Shown here in pieces: positions 45,363 to 54,256 of a stretch of 64,000 nucleotides of DNA. The notes below the pieces were generated by a model. It was not told where the DNA came from. It ran no database searches and worked only from the letters and a program-made list of their open reading frames with translations. Made by a program: the position numbers and the translations under genes. Source of the DNA: CBDFJH01 sp965198095 (GTDB taxonomy: Bacteria; Latescibacterota; UBA2968; GCA-2709665); NCBI GenBank assembly GCA_965198095.1, contig OZ240239.1:3472001-3536000 (forward strand), read 5' to 3'. How positions within the stretch are numbered: the first letter of the stretch is position 1; every line of letters begins with the position of its first letter.

Positions 45363-46439
45363 TCAGACCGTCGGAAGCGCAGGCACCACCTCATTCGCCA
45401 GGAGGCGGATGGACTGTATCGACTTCCCTCTGTCGTGCCAATCGTGGGCAATCATCAGCAACGTCCCGAAGCCTCCGGTGACGTCGTAGATCTCCTGGAG
45501 CCTTCGCGTCACCGTGTCCACGCTGCCGACGACGGCGATATTGTCGATGATATACTCTGTGTCGATCGCCTCATCCGGCATGTCAGGATCCTGCTTCAGC
45601 AGATCGACCATCCCTGCCATTGCCATCATGCCTCTGAGGTAAGCAAGGGAGTCGGCGAACGGACTGTTCAGGGCGTGCTCCCTGGCCGCTTCATCCGACT
45701 CACCCACGAAGATACTCCGTGAGATACGCCAGTTTGAGCGGTCCGGCGGAGGCCGTCCCGCATCGGCGGCACCTTCGCAGTAGCGTTCCCACTGGCGCTT
45801 CACCTTACGGACCGGAGCCATGTTGATACTGATTGGAATAAACCCACGCCGACCGCCCGTCGTCGCGGCCATCGATTCTTCCCTCACAATGCTCATTGCA
45901 ATCGGCGGGTGAGGCTTTTGGTAGGGCCTCAGCAGCTCCCCAAGGCCGAGCTCCGGTCTCTTCTGATCCATCCCGACCTTCCAGTACTTTCCGTTGAACT
46001 CGAACGGCGCCTCTTCTTTCCAAAGCTTGAGCACGATATCCATCGCCTCCAAGGTCATGAGCCCCTGCTCTCTCGGATCGGGCAGGTCGAACAGCCTCCA
46101 GTCTGTCGGAACCCCTCCCTGCCCGAAGCCGACGTTGAGTCGGCCTTTTGCAAGATGGTCGAGATAGGCCAGCCTGACGGCCACGTTGGCGGGATGGTGC
46201 TGCGTGATGATCGTCACCCCTGTGCCCAGACGAATCTGCTCCGTCTGGGGAAGCGCGTGGGCGATGAACACGTCGTTCGACGGAATGGGCTCCCACGCCG
46301 CCGTATGGTGCTGACCCACCCAAGCCTCCGCAAACCCCAATTGGTCGGCCAAGACGACCAGCTCGAGGTCCTCATCGAAGCAGGTCGTCCGATCCTTCGC
46401 CGGGGGATGAAGCGGCATCATGAAAAGTCCCAGTTTCAT
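45363..46439 (-). CDS. LLM-class flavin-dependent monooxygenase (bacterial luciferase-like)
   Basis: A 358-residue luciferase-like monooxygenase: MKLGLFMMPLHPP, WVGQHHTAAWEPIPSND, GTGVTIITQHHPANVAVRLAYLDHLAKGR, FGQGGVPTDW and IDNIAVVGSVDTVTRRLQEI. The bacterial luciferase fold uses reduced flavin and oxygen to oxidise aldehydes, sulfonates, amines or terpenoids. The start ATG at 46439 has GAGGAAG five bases upstream. A flavin reductase gene follows and PhyH genes flank both, so it is the core of an oxidative operon. No specific substrate can be named. Confidence 0.87.
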   Translation of the reverse strand: MKLGLFMMPLHPPAKDRTTCFDEDLELVVLADQLGFAEAWVGQHHTAAWEPIPSNDVFIAHALPQTEQIRLGTGVTIITQHHPANVAVRLAYLDHLAKGRLNVGFGQGGVPTDWRLFDLPDPREQGLMTLEAMDIVLKLWKEEAPFEFNGKYWKVGMDQKRPELGLGELLRPYQKPHPPIAMSIVREESMAATTGGRRGFIPISINMAPVRKVKRQWERYCEGAADAGRPPPDRSNWRISRSIFVGESDEAAREHALNSPFADSLAYLRGMMAMAGMVDLLKQDPDMPDEAIDTEYIIDNIAVVGSVDTVTRRLQEIYDVTGGFGTLLMIAHDWHDRGKSIQSIRLLANEVVPALPTV

Positions 46440-46455
46440 CACTTCCTCACTTTTC

Positions 46456-47301
46456 TCACGCGACGACAGCTTCTTCGCCCAGATGCTCCGACAGCCAGGC
46501 GCGTAAAGGTATGTCCACGTCTTCGGGGCTGGTGTATCCGCGGCCGCCCGTCGCACTTGCTCCGAGAAGCTGCTGACGAATCGGATCGCAACGATCCATG
46601 AATCGAACGATCGACATGTCATCCCGTGGACGCAGCCAGCGATAGCTGTAGCCATAAAACAGAACCTTCCGGGTCACGTCCGAAAGGTTTTCACTCGCCG
46701 AGTGCCAGATCCGTCTGTCGAACAAGACGGCCGTCCCGGCGGGAACGCGAACCGCAACCGCACCTTCCGGGTCCGAAACGCCATCGTCAGGGAAATCCAG
46801 ATTGTCAGAGAGGTGGCTTCCCGGTATGACGAAAAAATTCGCACGACCCTCTTCGGTCGTGTCGGTCAGGAAATAGGCGACCTTGATCGAAACACGCGGT
46901 CTTGGAGTCGTCTCTATGTCTTTGTTCAAACGCCCGCTATCCTGGTGCCAGTGCAGCCGCGTTCTCGGCAGGCCGGGATCACCCGGAGGGGTTACGGTCA
47001 TATGCGCGTGATAGAGCTGGATGTTCCATCCCAGGATGCCCCAGACCTTGGGGAAGGTCTTGGGCCAGTCGACGAGTTCCAGGAAGATCTCGTCTTCGCC
47101 GGCAAACCCCATGACGTTGGATCGGTCGTGAGGGTCCAATCCCTCATTCGCCCGAAAATCTGCGTCGACCCGATCTGCCGCCGCCGTCAGCCTTGCCACC
47201 ATCTCGGGAGACAGGGCTTGATCGACGATGAAGTAGCCCTGTTCTTCGAACTCGGTCCGCTCTTCAGCGGCGAGGCAGGATTCGAGACAGTTCGTATGCA
47301 T
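46456..47301 (-). CDS. Phytanoyl-CoA dioxygenase (PhyH) family protein, copy C
   Basis: A 281-residue PhyH protein with His119-x-Asp121 in LHWHQDSGRL, a distal His in DRRIWHSASENLSD and an Arg ten residues later. It is of a different subgroup from copies A and B (YHAHMTVTPPGDPG, ANFFVIPGSHLSD). It is the first gene of the operon leading into the LLM monooxygenase (16-bp gap). Start uncertain: ATG 47301 or ATG 47328, neither with a clear ribosome-binding site; the region upstream is AT-rich. Confidence 0.83.
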   Translation of the reverse strand: MHTNCLESCLAAEERTEFEEQGYFIVDQALSPEMVARLTAAADRVDADFRANEGLDPHDRSNVMGFAGEDEIFLELVDWPKTFPKVWGILGWNIQLYHAHMTVTPPGDPGLPRTRLHWHQDSGRLNKDIETTPRPRVSIKVAYFLTDTTEEGRANFFVIPGSHLSDNLDFPDDGVSDPEGAVAVRVPAGTAVLFDRRIWHSASENLSDVTRKVLFYGYSYRWLRPRDDMSIVRFMDRCDPIRQQLLGASATGGRGYTSPEDVDIPLRAWLSEHLGEEAVVA

Positions 47302-47453
47302 TTGTTTATATTGCAACTTACAATACATAAAGGGTGTCTTTCAACTCCCAATCCAATAACGCTATCGGTGCGAAAGGTGTCAAGGGGAAAATCGCGAAGT
47401 CGGCGTCGGACGTAATTCCGTTTGCCTGAATGGCCCCGCTTTCCGTTCTTCCG

Positions 47454-47482
47454 TTGCTCGGAATCAGGGTTGTTGTTGTAAT
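47454..47482 (+). promoter_or_regulatory. Putative promoter for the Gfo/Idh/MocA gene at 47512
   Basis: TTGCTC (47454-47459), 17 bases, TGTAAT (47477-47482; five of six -10 bases). The start near 47489 is 23 nt before the gene. It lies in the divergent gap shared with the PhyH/LLM operon. Confidence 0.42.
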
Positions 47483-47511
47483 CAGGGTACACCTCTCCAG
47501 GGGCACGCGAT

Positions 47512-48750
47512 ATGGCGCCACTATGCTTCGCCGTCGTCGGAATCGGCGGGTACGGCACAACGCACATCGACGTCATCAACAGACTCCGGGACGAGGGCAT
47601 CGCCCGGCTAGACGCCGTCGCGGATCATCATCCTGAACGGGTTGCTGGACAGCTGCAGGCGCTTGCTCGGAAAGGGATTCGGACGTTCGAATCACTCGAT
47701 GACCTCCTGCGGGCGGGCGGCATCGACGTCGTGACGCTGGCCACCGGCATCCACGATCACGTCCCGCAGACCGTCGCCTGCGTGGAGAGCGGCTGTGACG
47801 TCGTCTGCGAAAAACCGCTGACCTCCGTGCCCCAGGAAGCAGATCGCATGATCGCCGCACAGCGAGATACCGGGAGACGCGTCGCCATCGGCTATCAGAA
47901 TATCTACAGCCGGTCGATTCAGACCCTGAAATCGCGACTCCTGGAAGGGGCGTTGGGGGAGTTGCGACGCATCCACGTCAAGGCTGCGTGGCCGAGGGGA
48001 GATGTCTACTACACGCGAAACGAGTGGGCGGGCAAGCTCAGACTTGGCGACAGGTGGGTGATCGACAGCCTATTCAACAATGCGTTTTCGCACTATCTCA
48101 ACAACGCCCTCCTCCTCTGTGGCGAGCGCCAGAACGAGACGGCCTCCGCGACGTCCGTTCAGGCCGAACTTTATCGCGCGCGCGACATCGAGACGGCGGA
48201 CACGGCAAGCCTGCGCGTCGTGACCTCTCGCGGTGTGGAAATCGTTCTCGGATTCTCACACGCGACGCAGGTCTATCAAAATCCGCGCATGAGGCTGTTC
48301 TGCGAAAAGGCGATTGCCGATTGGAAATTCGAGCAGGGCGAAACTCGGATCAACTACCGGGACGGAAACGAGGAGCGGTTCGACAACGGCGACGTCGACC
48401 TGTCCACCCTCCCCTTCCGCAACATTATCCAGAACATTCGTCAAGAGGCCGAGCTTCTCTGTACGCCGGAAAACAGCCGCTCACAGACGCTCTGCACAAA
48501 CGGCGCCCACGAAAGCTGCCCTGAAGTCATCCCAATGCCTGAGGCCTTCATAGAAGAGGTCGTGAAGAGGAATCCAGATGGGACCGAGGACCGCTTCCAG
48601 ACCGTCAAAGGGATTGTGGACCTTATCGATCAAAGTTTCGAGGAAGGCAAGCTCTTTTCGGAGCTGGGCGTAGCCTGGGCGGAGGCGACGTCTCCGTTCG
48701 ATCTCCACGGTTATGGATATTTTCCTGGAGGGAAACGTTCCTGGGCCTGA
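47512..48750 (+). CDS. Gfo/Idh/MocA family oxidoreductase (long form)
   Basis: A 412-residue dehydrogenase: FAVVGIGGYGTTHIDVI Rossmann loop (6-22), CEKPLTSVPQEAD with the EKP motif near residue 104, and a long C-terminal domain with WVIDSLFNNAFSHYLNNALL. AGGGG precedes the ATG. It diverges from the PhyH/LLM operon and abuts the S9 peptidase tail to tail with no gap (TGA followed by the reverse stop). Substrate unknown. Confidence 0.84.
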   Translation: MAPLCFAVVGIGGYGTTHIDVINRLRDEGIARLDAVADHHPERVAGQLQALARKGIRTFESLDDLLRAGGIDVVTLATGIHDHVPQTVACVESGCDVVCEKPLTSVPQEADRMIAAQRDTGRRVAIGYQNIYSRSIQTLKSRLLEGALGELRRIHVKAAWPRGDVYYTRNEWAGKLRLGDRWVIDSLFNNAFSHYLNNALLLCGERQNETASATSVQAELYRARDIETADTASLRVVTSRGVEIVLGFSHATQVYQNPRMRLFCEKAIADWKFEQGETRINYRDGNEERFDNGDVDLSTLPFRNIIQNIRQEAELLCTPENSRSQTLCTNGAHESCPEVIPMPEAFIEEVVKRNPDGTEDRFQTVKGIVDLIDQSFEEGKLFSELGVAWAEATSPFDLHGYGYFPGGKRSWA

Positions 48751-50670
48751 CTAGGGCGGCAGATGCTCCAGAAACCAGGCGAGCGTGCGACGCGCACAAT
48801 CCTGGAGGTTCTTCTTTTTTCGAAACCCATGCCCCTCGCCCGGATAGATCACGAGGCCGACCTCTACGTCGCGCGCTTCCAGCGCACGATAAGTGACGAC
48901 CGATTGGGATAACGAACAGATCGGATCCCGGTCGCCGTGCATCAGAAGCAGAGGCGCATGGATCGAGCCCAGGCGATCGAAGACATCGCTCCGGACCGAA
49001 GCCTCGTTCGGCGGCCACGAGAGCGGGGCAACGTACTCTCGCTCGTAGGTGAAGTCCCCCGTTTCCAGGGTCATCCATCGGTTGCTCACGAAACCATAGA
49101 GCGAAACCCCCGCCCGAAATCGATCCGTCACTGCCAGGGCCCGCAACGTCATGTAGCCCCCGTAGGACCCACCGAAGATTCCCACGCGATCGGCCGAGGC
49201 CCTGCCCAACGCAACCAGATGATCGATTCCTGACAAAATATCATCCAGGTCTGCTTCCCCCTGGCAGCCGACATTACCCCGGGCAAATGCGTCACCAAAC
49301 CCCAGGGATCCTCGAAAGGCCGGGTTAAACACGCGATAACCGGCCCTTAGAAGGTACTGGTAGCGAACGGCCTCGCTTCTCAGCGCCACTACGGTGCCAG
49401 CGGGACCCCCGTGCGCCTTGACGAGCAGCGGCGCATCTCCGGGCATCTCCGTCGCTTCGTAGACGACGCCGTGTAGACCCAAACCATCCGGTGCCGACCA
49501 CTGGACCGCCGCCAGCCTCAGGTCTTCGAAGGCCTCGACCTGGGGAATCTCAACGCTGCGGTCCTTCACCCGGATCCCGGGAAGCCTGACCTGATCTTCC
49601 GTCTCATAAGCCGGTCTCCCCTCCTCTGTCCAAGCGAGGGGCGAGGTGGCCGCCGGCGCCAGAACCTCTCGGCCCGAGCCCCCGATATGCAGCACTTCCG
49701 TGGAACGATTCAGCCCATCCGTATACGAAATCCAGACGGAATTCCGGCGTGGACCCCATCCAAAGTCCTCGATGCACCGCCCGCCTCCGGTGAGGTTTTG
49801 CCTGTCACCCCCGTCCCACTCCAGCCACCATACATCCGTATGGGTCGTGATCGGGTAATCCGTTTCGTGATTTGCCGAATAGATCAGACCCGAGCCGTCG
49901 GGAGCCACCAACGCCTTTCCCGCCTTGCCCGCGCCGTCCGTGAACGACAATAGCCTCTTGTCCGCAACGTCAAATCCCCTGAATTCTGCGCGCTGCGCCT
50001 CCTCGGGAATCAGGTTCACGGGCTCTCTCCAGACCATCCGATCTCCGTCGCCCGACAGACTGAGGCCGCTGCATCCCGCGGGCACTTCCGTCAAATCGAC
50101 CCAGCCCCCCCGCCTTGTATGTCGACAGAGCGTCATCTCCCCCCGCGGGGCAGGATACACGTTTGGGGCTTCAGCCTCAGGACGCCCTGTCCGGTCTACG
50201 AGCGCGGCTACGACCGTGCCCTGCCGCCGCCATTGAACATCCACCGACACCAACCCTTCCGGCAGGTCGATCCACTTCCGCCTTCTCCCGCCGGCACGGA
50301 TCCTCCAGAGCGCATCCTCGGAAACGACCATGGCCGCATCCCGGCCGGCCGGGAAGATGGCCCGGACCGTTTCGAATCTTCCGATCGGTCTGGGCCGTTT
50401 CCAGCGCGGCTTCAGAATCCAGAGCGGACCTTCCTCTCGACCGTGAAGCGTGAGAAGCCACACCCCGCCCGTCAACGACACCATCTGCTGGACACGGACC
50501 AAGTCACGATCCGGGTCCGTCAACCGATCCAGACGGCGCGGGAGCTTGATCTCGAAACGGTCTGCTTTCAACGCGGAACCCTCGCGTGAGAAAACCTGTT
50601 TGCCAGACGGCCCGAGCGACTCCGAGGCAATCGACTCGGGCGATCGGGTCAAGCGCCGGATCTGCGTCAA
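48751..50670 (-). CDS. S9 family (prolyl oligopeptidase/acylaminoacyl-peptidase-like) serine peptidase
   Basis: A 639-residue peptidase: an N-terminal beta-propeller of roughly 400 residues and a C-terminal alpha/beta hydrolase. Ser502 lies in the GGSYGGY elbow, the acid in HGDRDPIC and the His in YPGEGHGF near the C-terminus; ANHETDYPITTHTDVWW and LLVKAHGGPAG are typical. No signal peptide is visible, so it is likely cytoplasmic. The TTG start at 50670 is not well supported and a later start is possible. It would cleave oligopeptides or acylated peptides. It ends directly against the Gfo gene. Confidence 0.86.
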   Translation of the reverse strand: MTQIRRLTRSPESIASESLGPSGKQVFSREGSALKADRFEIKLPRRLDRLTDPDRDLVRVQQMVSLTGGVWLLTLHGREEGPLWILKPRWKRPRPIGRFETVRAIFPAGRDAAMVVSEDALWRIRAGGRRRKWIDLPEGLVSVDVQWRRQGTVVAALVDRTGRPEAEAPNVYPAPRGEMTLCRHTRRGGWVDLTEVPAGCSGLSLSGDGDRMVWREPVNLIPEEAQRAEFRGFDVADKRLLSFTDGAGKAGKALVAPDGSGLIYSANHETDYPITTHTDVWWLEWDGGDRQNLTGGGRCIEDFGWGPRRNSVWISYTDGLNRSTEVLHIGGSGREVLAPAATSPLAWTEEGRPAYETEDQVRLPGIRVKDRSVEIPQVEAFEDLRLAAVQWSAPDGLGLHGVVYEATEMPGDAPLLVKAHGGPAGTVVALRSEAVRYQYLLRAGYRVFNPAFRGSLGFGDAFARGNVGCQGEADLDDILSGIDHLVALGRASADRVGIFGGSYGGYMTLRALAVTDRFRAGVSLYGFVSNRWMTLETGDFTYEREYVAPLSWPPNEASVRSDVFDRLGSIHAPLLLMHGDRDPICSLSQSVVTYRALEARDVEVGLVIYPGEGHGFRKKKNLQDCARRTLAWFLEHLPP

Positions 50671-50730
50671 GACCCGTATCCGGCGACGCGTCTGCCTTCA
50701 GGAACAGTCTGTTTTCTCCTCCGTTTTCTA

Positions 50731-50759
50731 TTGTGGAAAGGAGAGGCCGTTCTTATCTT
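50731..50759 (+). promoter_or_regulatory. Putative promoter for the Gfo/Idh/MocA gene at 50800
   Basis: TTGTGG (50731-50736), 17 bases, TATCTT (50754-50759). The transcript would start near 50766, 34 nt before the ATG. Confidence 0.42.
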
Positions 50760-50799
50760 CTGCGAAATTACCCCCGATCCGTAAGACTCGCGGAGGCAC

Positions 50800-51957
50800 A
50801 TGGGCAAGATTCGAATCGGCGTCATTGGTCTTGGGACCATGGGAAGCGCCCACGCGGCGCTCATCCTTGAAGGCAAGATACCCGACGCTCAACTCACGGC
50901 GGTCGCCGACGTGGATGACGGAAGAATCGCGTGGGCGCAAGCACGGCTGAGGCCGGACATTCAGACGTTCCGTGATGCGGAAAGTCTCCTTTCTTCGGGC
51001 ACGACGGACGCCGTCTTGATCAGCACGCCACACTATAGTCATCCGCCGCTGGCGATCGAAGCCTTCAAGAACGGCCTCCACGTGATGATAGAAAAGCCCG
51101 CGGGCGTCTACACGAAACAGGTTCGGGAAATGAACGAGGCCGCGGCCAAGAGCGAGAGCGTCTTCGGTATCATGTTTCAGAAGCGCGCAGACGCCCAAAG
51201 CCGGCAACTGAAAGCGCTTGTCTCGTCAGGAGAGCTGGGCGAGATCTTCCGAACCCATTGCATCGTCACTGACTGGTTTCGGGCCCAAAGCTACTACGAT
51301 TCCGGGTCCTGGCGGGCGACCTGGACCGGTGAAGGCGGGGGGGTGCTGATGAATCAGTGTCCCCACAACCTCGATCTCTGGCAGTGGACGTGCGGCATGC
51401 CGAAACGTGTTCGCGCCTTCTGCAAGTTCGGAAAATACCACGACATCGAAGTGGAAGACGACGTGACCGCCTACGTCGAATACGAAAACGGCGCCACGGG
51501 ACTGTTCGTGGCCACGACGGGCGAGGCCCCGGGCACGGACCGGCTCGAGATCGCTGCGGACCGCGGAAAGGTTGTCGTAGAAAATGGAAAGATCCGCTTC
51601 TCGCGAGTCTGTATCCCGGTTCGTCAGTTCACGCGGGAATACCAAGGGGGGTTCGGGAAGCCTGACACCTGGGCGTGCGACATCCCGGTCCCGGCCGTCC
51701 AAGAAGGGCACCACGTTCTGACGCGAAACTGGGTGGCGTCCATCCGGGAAGGAACGCCGCTGATCGCTCCGGGCGAAGAGGGTATCCACAGCCTCGAGCT
51801 TGCGAATGCCATGCTCCTCTCTTCGTGGGTCGACGATTGGGTAGAGATCCCGGTGGATGAAGACCTCTATTTTGAGAAGCTGAAGGAAAGGATCGACGCA
51901 TCGGCCTTTGACGGGAAGGCCGGCGAGGGCAGGATCCTGAACGTCTACCGATCATGA
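50800..51957 (+). CDS. Gfo/Idh/MocA family oxidoreductase
   Basis: A 385-residue dehydrogenase: IGVIGLGTMGSAHAALI (5-21) and MIEKPAGV with the EKP motif near residue 99; later GGGVLMNQCPHNLDLWQWTCG has the conserved D/H pair and EDDVTAYVEYENGATGLF the substrate strand. GGAGG precedes the ATG. It is isolated, ending 6 bp inside the convergent pentapeptide-repeat gene. It is the fourth Gfo-type gene of the window. Confidence 0.87.
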   Translation: MGKIRIGVIGLGTMGSAHAALILEGKIPDAQLTAVADVDDGRIAWAQARLRPDIQTFRDAESLLSSGTTDAVLISTPHYSHPPLAIEAFKNGLHVMIEKPAGVYTKQVREMNEAAAKSESVFGIMFQKRADAQSRQLKALVSSGELGEIFRTHCIVTDWFRAQSYYDSGSWRATWTGEGGGVLMNQCPHNLDLWQWTCGMPKRVRAFCKFGKYHDIEVEDDVTAYVEYENGATGLFVATTGEAPGTDRLEIAADRGKVVVENGKIRFSRVCIPVRQFTREYQGGFGKPDTWACDIPVPAVQEGHHVLTRNWVASIREGTPLIAPGEEGIHSLELANAMLLSSWVDDWVEIPVDEDLYFEKLKERIDASAFDGKAGEGRILNVYRS

Positions 51958-52347
51958 ATCTGGCGTTCGAGCCGAAGGGTCGAGACCGGGCGGAAGGCGT
52001 GTCGCCTTATCTGTAATCGCCTCTTCCACCTGCCTCCTGCTCAACCCCTTGGCGCCCCTGAGATCGGCACCGGTGAGATCGGCGAAAATCAGCCGGGTTC
52101 CTCTCAGGTCTGTCCGCCTCAGGTCGGCGCCGCTCAGGTCGGCCCAACCCAGGTCAGAACCGCTCAGGTCGCTGCCGCTTAGATCTGCGCCGCTCAGGTT
52201 CACTTTCTTGAGATCCAGGTCTTTGAAGTCGCGCCCGGTCAGTTTTGCTCCGGTGAGACCCGGCCTCAGTTTCGGATGTTCTTCTCGCCACCGATTCCAG
52301 GCTTCCGGACCCTGATCGAGAAAAACAAGATGTTTCGCCACCGCCAC
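51952..52347 (-). CDS. Pentapeptide-repeat protein
   Basis: A 131-residue protein starting at GTG. Residues about 31-104 consist of A(D/N)LxG-type pentapeptides (for example LSGADLSGSDLSGSDLGWAD), which fold as a right-handed square beta-helix; a short C-terminal tail (KGLSRRQVEEAI) follows. Such proteins include DNA mimics and many of unknown role. The DNA itself repeats a near-15-base unit, so recombination may vary its length. It overlaps the end of the Gfo gene by 6 bp in convergent orientation. Confidence 0.82.
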   Translation of the reverse strand: MAVAKHLVFLDQGPEAWNRWREEHPKLRPGLTGAKLTGRDFKDLDLKKVNLSGADLSGSDLSGSDLGWADLSGADLRRTDLRGTRLIFADLTGADLRGAKGLSRRQVEEAITDKATRLPPGLDPSARTPDS

Positions 52348-52407
52348 GTTCAGCCCCTCGGAAGAAAAGCCTTCGGGCTTCGAATCGCCGGATAAGGAGA
52401 AAGCTAA

Positions 52408-52554
52408 GTGAAAACGAAAATCATCACCAGCGAAAAGGCGGACCTCCCCGTATACTCCTGTTCGCAGGGCACCCAGGTCGGCAATTTCACCCTCGCCGCG
52501 GCGAGAAGGGCATCGATCTGGAAACGGGAAGGATCGGGGAGGGCGGTTGGATGA
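52408..52554 (+). pseudogene. Truncated and frameshifted RidA/YjgF-family gene fragment
   Basis: A GTG at 52408 with AAGGAG eight bases upstream reads MKTKIITSEKADLPVYS, then SQGTQVGNFTLAA, which is the RidA N-terminus. The match then needs a frame change near 52500 to read GEKGIDLETGRIGEGGW, the next conserved RidA stretch; that frame runs directly into the ATG of the thiamine enzyme. As written, the GTG frame closes at a TGA overlapping that ATG (48 residues). The remaining about 75 residues of RidA, including the conserved Arg, are missing. A real 48-residue leader peptide is less likely given the two-part match. Confidence 0.62.
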
Positions 52555-54185
52555 AGGTCTCGGATGCCGTTGCCCACATCCTGAAAGCCGAGGGTACGGA
52601 ATATCTCTTCGCGTACCCCGTGAATCATCTTATCGAAGCTGCAGCCAACGTGGACATCCGCCCGATCATCGTGCGTCAGGAACGGATCGGAGTGCACATG
52701 GCCGACGCCCTGAGCCGGGTGACCTCCGGCAGGCAGATCGGTGTCTTTTGTATGCAGCACGGTCCCGGTTCGGAAAACGTGTTCGGCGGGGTCGCCCAGG
52801 CCTTTGCCGATTCCGTGCCTGTCGTCGTCCTGCCGATGGGCCACCCCCGCGCGCTGACCAGCGTCCCTCCCCATTTCAGCTCTTCGCTGAATTTCCGCAA
52901 CATCACGAAATCCTGCGAGTTGCTCACGGATCCGAACGCGGCGCCCGACGCCTTGCGGCGGGCGTTCAGTTTGGCGAGGAATGGGCGGCCCGGCCCGACG
53001 CTCGTCGAAATCCCCACGGATGTGATGGATGCCGAAGTCGAGGCCGATTTGAACTACCGAGCTGTGGCCACCTATCGGTCCGCTCCGGATCCGAGCGACG
53101 TGCAAACGGCATCTGAAGCCTTGCTAGAGGCGGAGCGACCCGTGATTTACGCGGGTCAGGGCGTTCACTACGCCGAAGCCTGGAAGGGCCTCAGACGTCT
53201 CGCTGAGATCCTGGAGGCGCCCGTTGTCACTACTCTGAACGGAAAAAGCGCCTTTCCTGAAAACCATCCCTTGGCCCTCGGCTCGGCCGGGGTGGCGATT
53301 CCAAGAACCGTTCATGCGTTCGTCCAAAACGCCGACGTCGTTCTGGGCATCGGATGCAGCTTTGCAATAACGCCTTTCGGTATCCGGATCCCTGAGGGGA
53401 AGACGATCATCCACGCCACGCTTGATCCCGCCGACCTCAACAGGGCCGCCGTGGCGGATCACGCGCTTGTCGGAGACGCAGGATTGACGCTGGAGGCGCT
53501 GCACTCCGAGATCTCTGACCGACTCGGCGGAAGCCCTCGGGGACGGACAGAAGCCCTCGGCCAGGAGATCGGAACGATCAAGCGCGCGTGGCAGTCCGAT
53601 TGGATGCCCAAGCTCACGTCTAAGGAAACGCCCCTCTGTCCCTACCGCGTCATTTGGGACCTGATGCATACCGTGGACGTGGAGAACACGATCATCACCC
53701 ACGACGCCGGCAGCCCCCGGGATCAGATGTCACCCTTTTGGGAGTCGACCGCGCCGCTGTCTTACATCGGATGGGGCAAGAGCACGCAGCTCGGGTACGG
53801 GCTGGGCCTGGCCATGGGAGCAAAGCTGGCCAGACCGGAAAAGCTTTGCATCAACGTGTGGGGAGATGCCGCGATCGGATTTACCGGCATGGACTTTGAA
53901 ACGGCGGTCAGGGAGCGAATCCCGATCCTTTCCGTTTTGCTCAACAACTTTTCAATGGCCATAGAGCTCGACGTGATGCCCATCTCCACGGAGAAATACA
54001 GGAGCACGGACATTTCCGGAAACTATGCCGACATGGCGAAGGCGTTCGGCGGTTACGGCGAGCGCGTGGAATCCCCCGACGAGATCGTTCCGGCGATCGA
54101 ACGCGGGATTCAGAAAACACGAGCGGGGACGCCCGCCCTCCTGGAGTTCATCACCTCCAAGGAGACGGCATTTTCCAAATTCTAG
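52551..54185 (+). CDS. Thiamine-diphosphate-dependent enzyme (acetolactate synthase/benzoylformate decarboxylase-like)
   Basis: A 544-residue ThDP enzyme with three domains: pyrimidine-binding domain with Glu44 (VRQERIGVHMADA), a central Rossmann-like domain (VIYAGQGVHYAEAW), and the ThDP domain with the GDA...NN motif at Gly438 to Asn466. It lacks features that would mark true acetolactate synthase and belongs to a poorly characterised 'thiamine pyrophosphate-requiring' group; it may decarboxylate a 2-keto acid or join C2 units. Its ATG overlaps the RidA remnant, and a strong terminator lies 72 bp after the stop. Confidence 0.86.
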   Translation: MKVSDAVAHILKAEGTEYLFAYPVNHLIEAAANVDIRPIIVRQERIGVHMADALSRVTSGRQIGVFCMQHGPGSENVFGGVAQAFADSVPVVVLPMGHPRALTSVPPHFSSSLNFRNITKSCELLTDPNAAPDALRRAFSLARNGRPGPTLVEIPTDVMDAEVEADLNYRAVATYRSAPDPSDVQTASEALLEAERPVIYAGQGVHYAEAWKGLRRLAEILEAPVVTTLNGKSAFPENHPLALGSAGVAIPRTVHAFVQNADVVLGIGCSFAITPFGIRIPEGKTIIHATLDPADLNRAAVADHALVGDAGLTLEALHSEISDRLGGSPRGRTEALGQEIGTIKRAWQSDWMPKLTSKETPLCPYRVIWDLMHTVDVENTIITHDAGSPRDQMSPFWESTAPLSYIGWGKSTQLGYGLGLAMGAKLARPEKLCINVWGDAAIGFTGMDFETAVRERIPILSVLLNNFSMAIELDVMPISTEKYRSTDISGNYADMAKAFGGYGERVESPDEIVPAIERGIQKTRAGTPALLEFITSKETAFSKF

Positions 54186-54256
54186 TGGCTGCTTATCCTG
54201 TCGATTCGCTTGGCGAGATGCTTGAAATCCAGGGTCGGTTCGGGTCACCATCCGAC

